From NCBI RefSeq assembly GCF_046630445.1, contig NC_092333.1, positions 710,318,001 through 710,382,000 of the forward strand: 64,000 nucleotides of DNA, in the 5' to 3' direction. The position numbers and the translations under genes were made by a program. The notes below the pieces were generated by a model, which worked only from the letters and a program-made list of their open reading frames with translations, had not been told where the DNA came from and ran no database searches. The DNA comes from Rutidosis leptorrhynchoides. Taxonomy: Eukaryota; Streptophyta; Magnoliopsida; Asterales; Asteraceae. Below, piece by piece: positions 37,386 to 50,719 of this stretch. How positions within the stretch are numbered: position 1 is the stretch's first letter; every line of letters starts with the position of its first letter.

Positions 37386-39915
37386 ATGGACACCACCACC
37401 ACCACCAACTCACCTCCACCTACCACCATACACTTCCCTCTCAACCTCAACAACGTTGTTCACAATCATCATCAAATCAACGAAATGGATTTCTTCCCCA
37501 ATAAAAAACACGATGAAGAAATTCGTTCTTCTACGTTGCCTGTTTCTATCACCGATACAACCGCTCCTGCTACCGACTTAGATTATAATATTAACGTACG
37601 TAATTCAATTCAATTTAATTGTTTAATTTTATCGAATTTTTTGTTATTGACTTTAATTCATGTATATAGACTGGTTTACATCTCGTAACCGGAAACACGA
37701 GCAGTGATCAATCGGTGGTCGATGACGGAATCTCATCCAATTCCGACGATAAACGTGCTAAAAACGAGGTAACAAACTTTAACCTAATTTCCGTACTTGT
37801 ATAATTTATAATTTATAAATACAAAATTAAATTTTAAATTTGATATTAAAAACTGTAACCTAAGTTTGGTTGTAGTTAGCAGTGGTTCAAGCGGAACTAG
37901 AGAGAATGAACACAGAGAATAGAAAATTAAGAGAAGCGTTGAATCAAGTAACCATAAATTACAACACGTTACAAACACATCTCGTAACAATTATGCAACA
38001 AAAACAAAAAGAAGAAGATCGTAAAACTGTTAATGATGGTGGAGGTGGACTTGCAATTGTACCGAGACCATTTATGGATCTAGTTTTATCATCTGATCAA
38101 CCGAATACAGTCGAAAATGATGAAAATTCAAATTCTCAGTCTTCAGAAGGACGGAGTAACAATGAGCGTAATAGTAATAGTAATAATAATAATAATACAA
38201 TTGATCAACGCGATGAGAGTAACGAACAAGTGATGACTAGATCAGGCGGTTCGAATAAAATTCCGAGATTAAATTCTTTGAAAGACGATAATAATGGGAC
38301 TAGTACGAGTATTGATCAAGCTACTGAAGCGACTATTCGAAAAGCTAGGGTTTCTGTTCGAGCTCGGTCAGAAGCTCCAATGGTATATAGATTATTTAAT
38401 TGTTAATCATGGTTACTAAGCTTGATTAATTATGTGATCTTGAGCTAATTTCGTTACGTGTTTAGATTGCTGATGGATGTCAATGGAGAAAATATGGACA
38501 GAAAATGGCGAAAGGAAACCCGTTTCCTCGAGCATATTATCGGTGCACCATGGCCGCCGGTTGTCCGGTTAGAAAACAAGTAAGATTAATCTTCATGATC
38601 GATCATTAATTAGTATAATATTTTAATTAGTTGACTGAGATTTTATGAAATTTTGGTACACAATTAATAATGATTCTTGTTTGGCTTGTAGCCTGGATAA
38701 TAAATATCTTAAAATTTTGGTACATTATTACGGAGTAATTGTTAATTATTGTAGTTCTTATCCGTAAATAATTTTAAAAGTATTTCAGTATATGACATTT
38801 TAAAACATATTTATATATTGCTATACCATTGAAATTTGAAAATGAATTTTGTACGGATTAGTCCCTAAAGTTATACTGTAGCAAATACTGTCCAAAAAAT
38901 AATGCGGCATATATAGTACTAGCAATTGGCGAATCTAAGGTGAAAATTAAATAGGGTCATAATTTTTTTTCAAAGTACGGTTCATAATTAATAGTTGTTT
39001 AATTCCAAAAAACAGTAAATCTTATAAATATATGGGGTCACACAGTTAATTTTAGTGGTGTCTTGTAGCATTTTAAATATATTTAACAAAAAAAATTTCA
39101 ATGAAAGTGCGGTCCCATGACCACATAGGACATATACTAGATTCACCGGTGATTGTAGTTTGTAGTCTTTTGTGGGTAAGTGAAGTTTTTTGACTAAATA
39201 ATTGATATTATGGTAGGTTCAAAGGTGTGCAGAAGATAGAACAATTTTGATCACAACATATGAAGGCAATCACAACCACCCCTTACCACCAGCCGCCATG
39301 GCGATGGCGTCAACGACCTCTTCGGCTGCAAGAATGCTACTTTCAGGCTCCATGCCTAGTTCAGACGGAATCATGAACTCGAATTACTTAGCTAGAACAT
39401 TTCTTTCTTGCTCTTCGAATATGGCAACGATTTCAGCTTCGGCCCCATTCCCTACGGTCTCATTAGACCTGACTCAAACTCCAAACCCGTTACAACGGGC
39501 AGGGACTGGTCAGCTTCAAGTACCTTATTGCAACCTCCAGAATCAAAATTTCACCGATCAAAACGCTGCCCTACTACCTCATATCTTCGGGCAAGCGTTA
39601 TACAACCAGTCGAAATTTTCAGGGCTGCAAATGTCAAATGACATTGAAGGTGGCTCGAGCCCGCAGCTCGGGCTTCAACAGATGCACCATGGTGCATCAC
39701 CAACGGTATTGGCGGACACTGTGACCGCTCTCACTGCTGATCCAAATTTCTCAGCTGCTTTAGCGGCAGCTATTTCATGTGTTTTTAATGGCAATGGCAA
39801 TGCTAATAATGGAAACTTCAACAACAATAGCAACAACAATGGCAGCACAACTATTAGCAACAATAATAGTCATGGGAATAATAAAGTCAACAACTCAAGT
39901 TTTCAAGGAAAATAA
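37386..39915 (+). CDS. WRKY6-like: WRKY transcription factor, group IIb (WRKY6-like)
   Basis: Five exons: 37386-37595, 37670-37768, 37876-38382, 38466-38579 and 39217-39915, all with GT-AG introns in phase 0, giving 542 aa. Residues 71-103 hold [20 protein letters not shown] and a basic KRAK. Residues 104-145 form a leucine-rich coiled coil ([19 protein letters not shown]). [14 protein letters not shown] precedes the WRKY domain. That domain has WRKYGQK at 279-285 and zinc ligands C299, C305, H329, H331 (C-X5-C-X23-H-X-H), with the VQR-type intron after PVRKQ as in groups IIa/IIb. The C terminus has the clade motif [16 protein letters not shown] and an Asn-rich tail. It would bind W-boxes in the nucleus; WRKY6 relatives act in senescence, defence and phosphate responses. 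Residue 292 is Phe where GNPCPRAYY is usual. The true start may lie upstream. Confidence 0.93.
38923..39155. mobile_element. Possible MITE in WRKY intron 4
   Basis: Within the 637-bp intron, CAATTGGCGAATCTA (38923) is nearly an inverted copy of TAGATTCACCGGTGATTG (39138-39155), and the interior is AT-rich and non-coding. The size of about 230 bp fits a MITE. No convincing target duplication longer than TAG was found, so the call is tentative. Confidence 0.35.
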
Positions 39916-40463
39916 ATATCCATAATTTAAAGGGTTTAGTGTTGGGTCAAGGTAGATTTTTTCATTCTTTGCGGTTTGAATAAGACAGGGAGTCTTTTTT
40001 CTTCGTTTTTATACATTATACAAATAATACACATAAAAAACTATGGATCTTTCCTTTTACTGTCTTTGTTTCAAACGTCATTTTTACTCTTCTTTCTATC
40101 TTTTGGTTTGGTTCAGTAGTTGTTATAAACTAACTTTTAGAGATTGTTTATTGTGTACGTTAAGAACATATAATAAGGTCATTATTACATCTAAATTTCA
40201 AACTCTTAACGATTATTACACATATTTCTTTCAATTATACACTTCTCTATTTACAATATTGATATTAAACCATTCAAAATAAAAGGTCAAACATAGAAAA
40301 TCATGAGAAAAAGAATACCATATTATTGGAGATTATTGTTGAGTTGATTATCATATGTAATAACGATCTAAACGTCCCTTAATGCACACATTAGATAATT
40401 AATTCGATAAATAATAAATAAATAAAACAATAAGAAAAAATATAATAGAAAGTTCTCACAAAC
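39916..40463 (+). other. 3' flank of the WRKY gene
   Basis: Presumed 3' UTR and downstream spacer. AT-rich near 40020-40040, with AATAATACAC as a weak polyadenylation candidate. ORF 40043-40282 has no recognisable feature. Confidence 0.4.

Positions 40464-40551
<88 letters not shown>
40464..40551. repeat. (TAA)n microsatellite
   Basis: About 29 TAA units immediately before the LINE remnant, possibly seeded by a poly(A)-like tail of another insertion. Confidence 0.9.
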
Positions 40552-40552
40552 G

Positions 40553-41551
40553 ACAAAATTGGAAGCTCAAAAATGTCTTAAACCTGATTCAATTATTTCA
40601 GCAGTTTGGAAATCCAATGTTAATGCTCGTAAACATGATTCAATTATTTCAGAAGTTTGAAAATCCAATGTTAATGCTCGTAAACCTGACACTATTTTTA
40701 GATTAAAGCTCAAAAATGTCAAAGATAAGTTGAAGCAATGGTGTTTGCAGAAATACGGGAAAATCGACAATGAAATTATGGAACTTATGGAACAAAGTCG
40801 AATGTGGGAAAGTGAAGCTGAAAATATATCACTAACTGACTCGGAATGAGAAGAATGGTTACTCATTAGAAATAAATGGCTCGAAAAGGATATAGACAAA
40901 CGGAATATGCTTAAGCAAAAGGCAAGAATTAAGTGGAGTATTGAAGGAGACGTGAACTCTAAATTTTTTCACTCGGTCATAAAAAGAAGAAACCTTAAGA
41001 ACAATCTACGTGGGCTATACATCAACGGGTCATGGCAGGAAAGTCCAAATGCAATTAAAGATGAAGTGTTCAATTATTTCAAGCATCTTTTTGAGGAACA
41101 GGAGGCTTCGAGACTTAGTATGTTAGGTTTCAATACGTCAAAAATCTCTACAGAAGATGCAAGGAACCTGGAAAAACCGTTTGATGAGGCGGAAGTGTGG
41201 GAAGCAATAAAAGATTGTGGACCATCCAAAGCACCCGGACCGGATGGATTTAACTTTAACTTTTATCGGAAGTTCTGGTGGTTAATTAAGGATGATCTAA
41301 TGTCGGCACTGCACTGGTTTTGGGATCGTTGTGAATTCTCTCCAGGATGCAACGCGTCTTTTATCACCCTCATTCCGAAGAAAAAAGATCCTATGTGCCT
41401 TCGAGATAATCGTTCGATAAGTCTTATCAATAGTTATTATAAAATTATATCTAAAATTCTATCCTTTAGACTTCGGAATGTAATCTCAAAACTTATAGGT
41501 GGCTTGCAAAGTGCATATGTGAAAGACAGATCCATTCTTGATAGTATTCTC
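40553..41551 (+). pseudogene. L1-type LINE ORF2 fragment (linker and N-terminal RT)
   Basis: The plus-strand frame from about 40700 reads KLKNVKDKLKQW and, after a TGA stop at 40847-40849, RIKWSIEGDVNSKFFHSVIK, a hallmark of plant L1 LINEs. RT motifs follow: AIKDCGPSKAPGPDGFNFNF, FITLIPKKKDP, ISLINSYYKIISKILSFRL and LQSAYVKDRSILD. The frame is cut exactly where the copia LTR begins, so RT motifs with the catalytic YADD-type Asp pair are beyond the insertion. At the 5' side a segment of about 52 bp is tandemly duplicated (about 40582-40685). The fragment is 5'-truncated and broken. Confidence 0.88.
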
Positions 41552-42507
41552 TGTTAAGTCCCCAAAATAATTAAGGATTTAATTATGACAAAACTGTAAT
41601 TTATTTGCACTAAAATGTTATGTGCAGCCAGCACAAGTTTGTTTATGTATAGACAGTAAATGTTGCTATGTCAAGTGTTCAGTACGCTGCCTAGTCTACC
41701 AGCACAAGGTAGAGTGTATTCTTCGAATCAGCACAGGATGAGTACTCAGCAATTCAAGAATATCAAGTGACTCAGCATAAGAAGAACCTGTAAACCTGGT
41801 AAGCAACATACAACACAAGACAGCCATGCTCCATTACAAGCATGGTGGTTTCCCGAGTGGTCTACATCAATTGTACTATTCAACAGAAGTCAAAGACAAA
41901 GTTGAACAGGAAAGGACACGCGTCAGCGGCTGACAAGTGACCTTACAAGACCACGTGGGAATGCAGAAGTTTAACGGATGTGCAGACATGTGCTATACTT
42001 TGTCAATACCTAGGGAACACAACATTCTATTTGTTTAAACGAATAGTGGTTCCAAACCAAATTGGGGTGTTCCTGCAAATAGCTACCAAAGAGGAAAGAG
42101 GAGAGCACGCTCTCTGATACAGTTGTCCCCACAAGTACAGACATCTTATGTACCAGTGGACAATAGAACCATTACACGGTTAATAGGACTACTATAAATT
42201 GTTGTATCCACTATCGTAACAACTAGTGGTGTGGGTTTTGTTATTTAGAGTCCAAAACGTGTAATAGCTTTAAGTTTATCCTCATAGCTATACTTAGGTA
42301 AATCTGTATCAACCAACTATCATTCCGCCAAGGATAGTTGTAATTCTTTGTGATTTAATCAATAAAGAATAACAGTTGAAAAATTACCTTTGACTCTATT
42401 TAAATTACATGCTTGAATACTAAACTGTGTTTAATTGGTTAGTTAATCAAAAGAAATTGTATTCATCTCCCCCTACAATACTCCTGTTGTTAATCAAGGG
42501 ACCAACA
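41552..42507 (+). repeat. Copia-type 5' LTR
   Basis: 956 bp from TGTTAAGTCCCC to GGGACCAACA. A TATA box (TATAAATT, about 42193) and an AATAAA polyadenylation signal (42361-42366) are spaced about 170 bp apart as expected for an LTR. The partner LTR is outside the window, so the 3' edge is set by the primer site. Confidence 0.8.
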
Positions 42508-42509
42508 AC

Positions 42510-42521
42510 TGGTATCAGAGC
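42510..42521 (+). other. Copia primer binding site (tRNA-Met type)
   Basis: TGGTATCAGAGC, a perfect match to the initiator tRNA-Met type plant PBS, two bases after the LTR end. Confidence 0.9.
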
Positions 42522-42562
42522 TTCAATCTTGATAATTTAATATCTTGGATCTGAATTCTCTC

Positions 42563-44325
42563 ATGGCTGCATACTCAAATACAGCTTACCTTGAAAATGG
42601 CTCATCCAATAGACCACCCAAATTCGATGAAGATGAGTATGAAACTTAGAAGGCAAGGTTCATGCTTCACCTGGAGTCTATTGACCCACTTATGCCTGGT
42701 ATTGCCACAGATGGTCCATTTGTCCTAACTGAGACTATTGATAGCATCTCAGCTACTGCTGACACTCCTGCCATTCCTGGCAGAGAGGTTATTCTCACTC
42801 CAGCCAAATGGGATGCTGAGGACAAACGTCGTGTTGGACTTGACCCTAAGATCAGAACTCTGTTAGCTATAACTTTACCTAACCACCTGATCAAACTGAT
42901 TAAGGGAAAGCTGAATGCTAAGCTTATGTTAGACTATCTAGATGTTACTTATGAAAGCATGGATGAGGTTAGGCAGAACAAGATTATTGCTTTGAAAAGA
43001 GAGTATGAAATGTTCTTTGTCTATAAGAATGAGACCCTTAAGTAAACCTTCATAAACCTAGTTGCTGACCTGCTTACTTTAAAAATCACATATACTGATT
43101 TTGAACAAGTAAACAAATTCATTGACTCACTGCCTACTAAATGGAAGCCTGTCACTGACCCCTTAAAAACCACCCAGACCTTAAAGAACTTTAACATGTC
43201 CTCTCTTTATGGTACACTTTGGAACCATGAGACGGCAAAAGCTAAACTTGAACTGAATTTAAAAGAAAACTTTAACTCTGCCCCCACCACCTCAAAATCC
43301 TCAAAAACTGATGATACTACTCTTATTGTTACTGCTAAAAAGAAAGCTTAAAAAGCTTTACTGGCTCAAAAGTTGATTGCAGAAGATGAGTCAGCTGAAG
43401 ATGAGGTGGATAGTGGTACTGGTTCTGAAGAAAGCAGTGATGATGAAGATGATGTGGAAGGGTTTGCTGAAGGTATGGCTTTGCTGGCTATGCAGTTCAA
43501 AAGGTTCAATCGTAATAGAACCAGCAAGCCATACAAAGGGAGTAAGAAACCAAGTGCTAGGTATATCAGCAAATCAGTCAAGGGTCCTAAATCTGAGTGT
43601 TACAATTGTGGGAAGGTTGGACATTTTGCTGCTGAATGCATGTCTAGAAAACCTTCAACATCACATGCTAACTCCTTCTCAAAAGCTGATAAGTACAAGA
43701 ACAAGTACAAATCTATAAAGGCTCAGATGGAAGAAAGTGCAAAGGCTGATAAGAAGGGAAAGAAGCCAGAAAAGGTTCTAGTTGCTGAGCATCATGATTG
43801 GTATGAAACTAGCTCTTCTTCATCTTCTGATAGTGATACTGATGATGATGATGCTGGTTATGATTCTGGTAAAAAGCTGTGTTTGATGGCCAAGGAGGTC
43901 GAGGAGTCTGATGAGGATGATAATGGTAGTATGTTTTTGGCTGATATGAGGGAAGCTGATCGGAAAAAGGATTCACCTCAATGGAAATCTGAAATGCTGT
44001 ATAAGGTTGATAATTTTCAAACTTATACTGATGATGAAAAAGCTGAAATGTTTGACTACCTAAGAGTTGATTTATGTAGAGGCAGTAAACGTGAAGAAGT
44101 TTTGAAAAATGATAATAAATCTTTAAATGATAAACTTAAAAGTAAAACTGATGAAATTAAGATCTTGAAGGATGAAATTTCAAAACTTGAAAAATAAAAT
44201 TTTGCTTTAAAGTCTCTTCACGTTGAGGCAGCAGATGTTAAGAACCAGCTAAACGACCTCAAGAAGGTTGTTGCTTCATGGTGTACATCTGCTCAACGCA
44301 CAGCTAAGTGTGTAAATGAGCAGGT
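42563..44325 (+). pseudogene. Copia-type gag, broken by stops
   Basis: ATG 42563 opens a frame that runs to element D with stops TAG 42647-42649, TAA 43043-43045, TAA 43349-43351 and TAA 44195-44197. The N-terminal part (NRPPKFDEDEYET) is followed by the gag core (TLPNHLIKLIKGKLNAKLML, VNKFIDSLPTKWKP). Acidic Ser/Asp runs flank the zinc knuckle CYNCGKVGHFAAEC. The Lys/Glu-rich C-terminal part has coiled-coil character. The first stop is where relatives have Trp (TGG to TAG). Gag would form the particle shell; this copy is inactive. Confidence 0.85.
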
Positions 44326-46734
44326 TGTAGTGACCCAAACTTTTCCATGTTTATATATATTAATTGAGATTGATATTTACATGACTAAATATTTCCAATG
44401 TGTTAAGCAATCAAACTTGTTAAGACTTGATTAAATGAAATAAGTTTCATATAGACAATTGATCACCCAAGTTGACCGGCGATTCACGAACGTTACAAAA
44501 TTGTAAAAACAACATGTTGTGGTATATATATAGACATATATATATATATATATAGTTGACATAAGAGTATGATGAGTAAGTATCTCACTAAGTATATTAA
44601 CAATGTGTGATATACATAAGAAATGAGATTACTAAGTTAAGAAACTCGAAATGATATATATAACGATTATCGTTATGATAACGTCTACTAAATACATATG
44701 TATCATATTAAGATATTGATACACTATATTTATCAAGATAAAATGATATTTAAATATATCATTAAGTGTGTTAACAATGAACTACATATGTAAAAACAAT
44801 ACTACTAACTCAAGAATTACGAAACGAGACTTATATGTAACGATTATCGTTGTAACGATATTTTAATGTATATATCATATTAAGAGATATTCATACATCA
44901 TAATATCATGATAATATAATAATTTAACATCTCATTTGATATAATAAACATTGGGTTAACAACATTAATTGAGATCGTTAACTTAAAGGTTTCAAAACAA
45001 CACTTACATGTAACGACTAACGAAGACTTAACGACTCCATTAGAATGTATATACATATTGTGTTTTGATATGTATTCTTACACTTTTGAAAGACTTCAAG
45101 ACACATATCAAAGTACTTCTACTTAACAAAAATGCTTACAATTACATCCTCGTTCAGTTTCATCAACAATTCTACTCGTATGCACTCGTATTCGTACTCA
45201 TACAATACACAGCTTTTAGATGTATGTACTATTGGTATATACACTCTAATGATCAGATTTTAGAAGCCCATGTGAGTCACCTAACACATGTGGGAACCAT
45301 CATTTGGCAACTAGCATGAAATATCTCATAAAATTACAAAAAAATGAGTAATCATTCATGACTTATTTACATGAAAACAAAATTATACATCCTTTATATC
45401 TAATCCATATACCAACGACCAAAAACACCTACAAACACTTTCATTCTTCAATTTTCTTCATCTAAGTGATCTCTCTCAAGTTCTATCTTAAAGTTCTAAG
45501 TGTTCTTCATAAATTCTATAAGTACTAGTTTCATAAAATCAAGAATACTTCCAAGTTTGCTAGCTTACTTCCAATCTTGTAAAGTGATCATCCAACCTCA
45601 AGAAATCTTTCTTATTTACAGTAAGATATCTTTTTAATACAAGGTAATACTCATATTCAAACTTTGGTTCAATTTCTATAACTATAACAATTTTATTTCG
45701 AGTGATGATCTTACTTGAATTTGTTTTCGTGTCATGATTCTGCTTCAAGAACTTTCAAGCCATCCAAGGATTCTTTGAAGCTAGATCCATTTGTCTCTTT
45801 TCCAGTAGGTTTATCCACAAAACTTGAGGTAGTAATGATGTTCTTAACATCATTCGATTCATACATATAAAGCTATCTTATTCGAAGGTTTAAACTTGTA
45901 ATCACTAGAACATAGTTTAGTTAATTCTAAACTTATTCGCAAATAAAAGTTAATCCTCCTAACTTGACTTTTAAAATCAACTAAACACATGTTCTATATC
46001 TATATGATATACTAACTTAATGATTTAAAACTGAAAAACACGAAAAACACCGTAAAACCGGATATACGCCGTTGTAGTAACACCGCGGGCTGTTTTGGGT
46101 TAGTTAATTAAAAACTATGATAAACTTTGATTTAAAAGTTTTTCTTCTGGGAAAATGATTTTTCATATGAACATGAAACTATATCCAAAAATCATGGTTA
46201 AACTCAAAGTGGAAGTATGTTTTTCCAAAATGGTCATCTAGACGTCGTTCTTTCGACTGAAATGACTACCTTTACAAAAATGACTTGTAACCTGTAATTT
46301 CGACTATAAACCTATACTTTTTCTGTTTAGATTCATAAAATAGAGTTCAATATGAAACCATAGCAATTTGATTCACTCAAAACGGATTTAAAACGAAGAA
46401 GTTAGGGGTAAAACAATATTGGATATTTTTGATCTTTTTAGCTACGGGAAATGTTTAACAAATCTATACAAATCATATCCTAGCTAACTTATATTGTATT
46501 ATACATGTATTCTAATATATTATGTAATCTTGGGATACCATAGACACGTATGCAAATGTTTTGACATATCATATCGACCCATCTATATATATTATTTGGA
46601 ACAACCATAGACACTCTATATGCAGTAATGTTGGAGTTAGCTATACAGGGTTGAGGTTGATTCCAAAAATATATATAGTTTGAGTTATGATTTAGCCTGA
46701 GACGTGTATACACTGGGTCGTGGATTGATTCAAG

Positions 46735-46807
<73 letters not shown>

Positions 46808-48292
46808 TTATTTCTGTACATCTAACTGTGGACAACTATGTCATACCCCGTCCCAATCCATCCGGACGAAGTCCATATCGATTATAAATGATTTACAACA
46901 GTTGATTACATCACGAGGTACTTGACCTCTATATGATACATTTTACAAACATTGCATTCGTTTTTGAAAAGACAATCTTTCATTACAACAAAAGTTGACG
47001 GCATGCATACCATTTTATAATATATCTAACGATAATTAACTTAATAATAATCTTGATGAACTCAACGACTCGAATGCAACGTCTTTTGAAATATATCATG
47101 AATGACTCCAAGTAATATCTTTAAAATGAGCCAATGCACAGCGGAAGATTTCTTTCGTACCTGAGAATAAACATGCTTTCAAGTGTCAACCAAAAGGTTG
47201 GTGAGTTCATTAGTTTACATAAATAATCATTTCCATCATTTTAATAGACCACAAGATTTTCATTTCTCATCAATATACGTCCCATACATAGAGACAAAAA
47301 TAATCATTCATATGGATTGAACACCTGGTAACCGACATTCACAATATGTATATAAGAATATCCCCATCATTCCGGGATCCTCCATCGGACATGATATAAA
47401 TTTCGAAGTACTAAAGCATCCGGTACTTTGGATGGGGCTTGTTGGGCCCGATAGATCTATCTTTAGAGTTTGCGTCAATTAGGGTGTCTGTTCCCTAATT
47501 CTTAGATTACCAGACTTAATAAAAGGGGCATATTCGATTTCGATCATTCAACCATATAATGTAATTTTGATTACTTGTGTCTATTTTGTAAAACAGTTAT
47601 AAAAGTTGCGCATGTATTCTCAGTCCCAAAAATGTAAAGAGTAAAAGGGAGCAAATGAAACTCACGCATATAAATATTGTAAAATAGTTATTAAAACATT
47701 GCATGTATTCTCAGCCCAAAAATATATATAAAAAGGGAATAATGAAACTCACCTAATGTATTTTGTAGTAAAAATACATATGACAATATTGAACAATGCA
47801 GGGTTGGCCTCGGATTCACGAACCTATATCATTCATATCTATATTGATACATATACTTGTAATCGAACAATTTCATGTATTATATATATATTTAATTTGT
47901 GTATATATTCAAAAAGATTAATATTTATATGATTTTATTAATATATATAACTTATTATTTTAAAATTACCAAATTTGTTATATATAAATATTTATATATA
48001 GATTGTTAATATGATTTATACATATTTATATGTAATATTACTTTTAAGTATAGTTTTATATAAATAATATTTATGTGGTAAAATAACGTTTATAATAGTG
48101 ATAAAAATCGTATTTGATTATGATGATAACCATACTGATAATAATAATAATTATAGTAATGATAATACTTATAACAAAAACTACATCATAAGTTTTCTAC
48201 TAATGATAATAATAATGATAATTGTAATAATAATAATAACTATAGTATCTATAATAGTACCTTTACTAATAATAATAATAATAATAATAATA

Positions 48293-48382
<90 letters not shown>

Positions 48383-48438
48383 GTAATCATCATCATAATT
48401 AGTAAACTACCTTCAAGAGCTTTTATAAAAAAAAAATG

Positions 48439-48500
48439 CCTCAGATCAGGTTTGAACTCAAGACCCCTCATTCACCCGCTAACCTCCTAACCGCTCGTCT
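48439..48500 (-). other. tRNA-like Pol III module 1 in element C LTR
   Basis: On the minus strand it has a box-A-like GAGCGGTTAGGAGG followed about 20 bp later by a box-B-like GAGTTCAAACCTG, at tRNA-like spacing. The second LTR has the same module at 56639-56700. No complete cloverleaf is evident, so it is a tRNA-derived relic or SINE-like insertion, not a tRNA gene. Confidence 0.55.
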
Positions 48501-48681
48501 GATTTATGTTTTCCTTGTTCTTAAACTAAAACCCAACTTATATGAACCCACTTACCAATTCATGGCCCAAGTACTTATACGGCCCAACAGAATAAACCTT
48601 AACGACCCAACAACGAAACTGAAGCCCAACAGAGAAATACTAGTCACGGCCCAACATTTCTGTTGTTAATTAAAAATAATT

Positions 48682-48753
48682 TGGCCATGGTCGGGGATTG
48701 AACCCGCGACCTCCTCTATAATACCACACTCGCAAACCACTCAACCACTCAAG
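48682..48753 (-). other. tRNA-like Pol III module 2 in element C LTR
   Basis: On the minus strand it has box A-like GAGTGGTTGAGTGG and box B-like CGGGTTCAATCCCCG within 71 bases, the length of a tRNA. It is duplicated in the second LTR at 56879-56950. The T-arm-like hairpin is good, but acceptor and anticodon stems are not convincing. It may drive Pol III transcription or be a captured tRNA/SINE head. Confidence 0.6.
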
Positions 48754-49488
48754 TTTTTCTAATTTGTTCCGAACTGAGTTCTTTATAACTCGTATTAAAT
48801 TTTTCAATAGTCACCTCCATCATCATCATCATCATCATCATCATAAACACACTTTCAACAACATTATCATCATCTAAATCTATCATCACAACCGCGTTCA
48901 TCATCATCCACAACTTCATCATTTTCGTATCATACGGTTGTCATTATTACAAAGTATTAACCGTAACCTTGATATATCACCTTGATACATCGACTCATCT
49001 CGTGACCATCCTCATATCATCGAGTAATTATCATCATGCTTAGTCTATTACACATAGTGTACTCGTCATCATCATTATCTTAAAATCGAAATAGAATGTG
49101 AGTAGCAGCTGCAGTCGACATCAAAGGGGGCTGTAGCAGCAGGAGTAAAGTGAAATAGCCGGAAATTAATGGCGATTAAGTGGTTCTGTGATGTCGGGTT
49201 TTGAATCGAAAATAGCAACTGCAACGTTTGCAGTAGGGTATCATGGGTTATATTAAATCACGATGTACAATAGCAGTAGCTATAAAATAAAGGCAACGAA
49301 TTTTCAGCAGGTTTTTATGGTGGTATTTAATGGGTTTACGAAGGGAACTATAGAAGAGAGAGGAGAGAGGTTGAGGGTTACGGTGAGGTGGTGATGGGTT
49401 TGATCTCAGACTGCAGTGGTGGTGGTGGCGACGGATTATGGTTGTTCAAGAGGGTTAGGATTGATCGTGGTTTATATATATCACTGTC

Positions 49489-49489
49489 A

Positions 49490-49574
<85 letters not shown>
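49489..49574. repeat. (TA)n microsatellite in element C LTR
   Basis: About 43 TA units. The homologous tract in the other LTR (57689-57836) is longer and followed by about 14 TG units. Confidence 0.9.
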
Positions 49575-49578
<4 letters not shown>

Positions 49579-50719
49579 TTATATATAAGAAAGATAGTAA
49601 GAGGGGAGAGAGAGAGAGAGAGAAAGAGAGTGTTAGAGAGGTGGTAGGGTGGTGATGAATAAGGTGCAGATGATGGAGACCGGAGGTGGTAATGGTGATG
49701 GTTAGTGTGGTGGCGATGGAACTAGAAGTAGAGGAAGAAGGAACAAAATGGATGATGGTTTAATATATCTATCTTTTCTTCTCATAAATTGTAATAAGTA
49801 TTTGTATATATATAAAAAGATGTGAATTTGTTAATGGATATGGAGTTCAAACAAAAACAGAAAACAAAATCATTGGCACAGTATTTCTTAAATGATGCGT
49901 ATTAAAAATTGAGGTTGTTATGAGTTGCTTTCAATCCAATTAAGTATAGTAATTTCAAAGGATTTATCAATTAGGTATAGTAATAGATATTGACACAGAA
50001 TATAAAGGAGGTGTCACTGAAAGAACCGCCTTCAATTATTGCTGGATTTCGTGTCCCGTTTTTAATCAGTAGCGGATAAATGTTTCTAGAAAAATCTCAT
50101 ATTTTAAATTAACTATATTTATTTATTTCAGACATTATGGTATAAAATTCGATCATTAACTCTTAAATAAAAATTACATTAATTATTCACTCCCAACCCC
50201 AAGTAAAATATAAAAAATTTTAAAATTTGACAAACAACGTTTACATATATGATTATTAAGCCTAAAATTTATAAAACTCATTTTCGAATCACCGTTTATT
50301 TTAAAATCATATAAGTTTGAATTTAACTTACTTAATATCAATCGATACATCAAATGAGTATCACAATCATTTAATATTTTTTTATATACTTTATTTTTAT
50401 ATATAAATATATTTTAAATAATAATTATTATATTATCCTATTTTTATTTTATTTTACATAATTATTTTTAATCACAACAACATATAATATTTAAAATTAT
50501 ATTTTCAATTATTATTTTTATATACATATGTATGTATATATACACACATCTATTTTAAAATTAAAATTTTTTTGAATCGTCGGGAATGGTCAAAAGGGAA
50601 AATGCAATCATGTAACTGTTCCAAAGTTTTCGAGACTCAACATTACAAACTTTGCTTATCGTGTCGGAAACATATAAAGATTAAGTTTAAATTTGGTCGA
50701 AAATTCCCGGGTCATCACA

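Larger units (their letters stand above)
41552..44325 (+). mobile_element. Ty1/copia-type element, left part, interrupted by element D
   Basis: It starts with an LTR (41552-42507) inserted in the LINE RT frame, followed by a tRNA-Met primer site and a broken gag. The element is cut at 44325 by insertion of element D. Pol and the 3' LTR should resume beyond D, outside the window. The left target duplication would be TTCTC (41547-41551). Assignment to copia rests on the gag type (UBN2-like region and one CCHC knuckle). Confidence 0.8.
46839..50719 (-). repeat. Element C LTR (3' LTR in element sense)
   Basis: 3881 bp, TGTCATACCCC to GGGTCATCACA on the plus strand. It includes tRNA-like modules (48439-48500 and 48682-48753), a TAA/ATC microsatellite (about 48256-48390), ATC repeats (48819-48843), a (TA)n tract (49489-49574) and a GA run. 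It keeps an 87-bp segment (50082-50168) that the other LTR lacks. Confidence 0.92.

Noticed and set aside
40567-40899. Minus-strand 110-codon ORF, rich in Ser and Leu
   Set aside because: It is antisense to the LINE ORF2 frame, which has clear L1 motifs.
48682-48753. A functional tRNA gene on the minus strand
   Set aside because: A and B boxes are present, but acceptor and anticodon stems are not convincing and it is duplicated with the LTR. It is kept as tRNA-like only.
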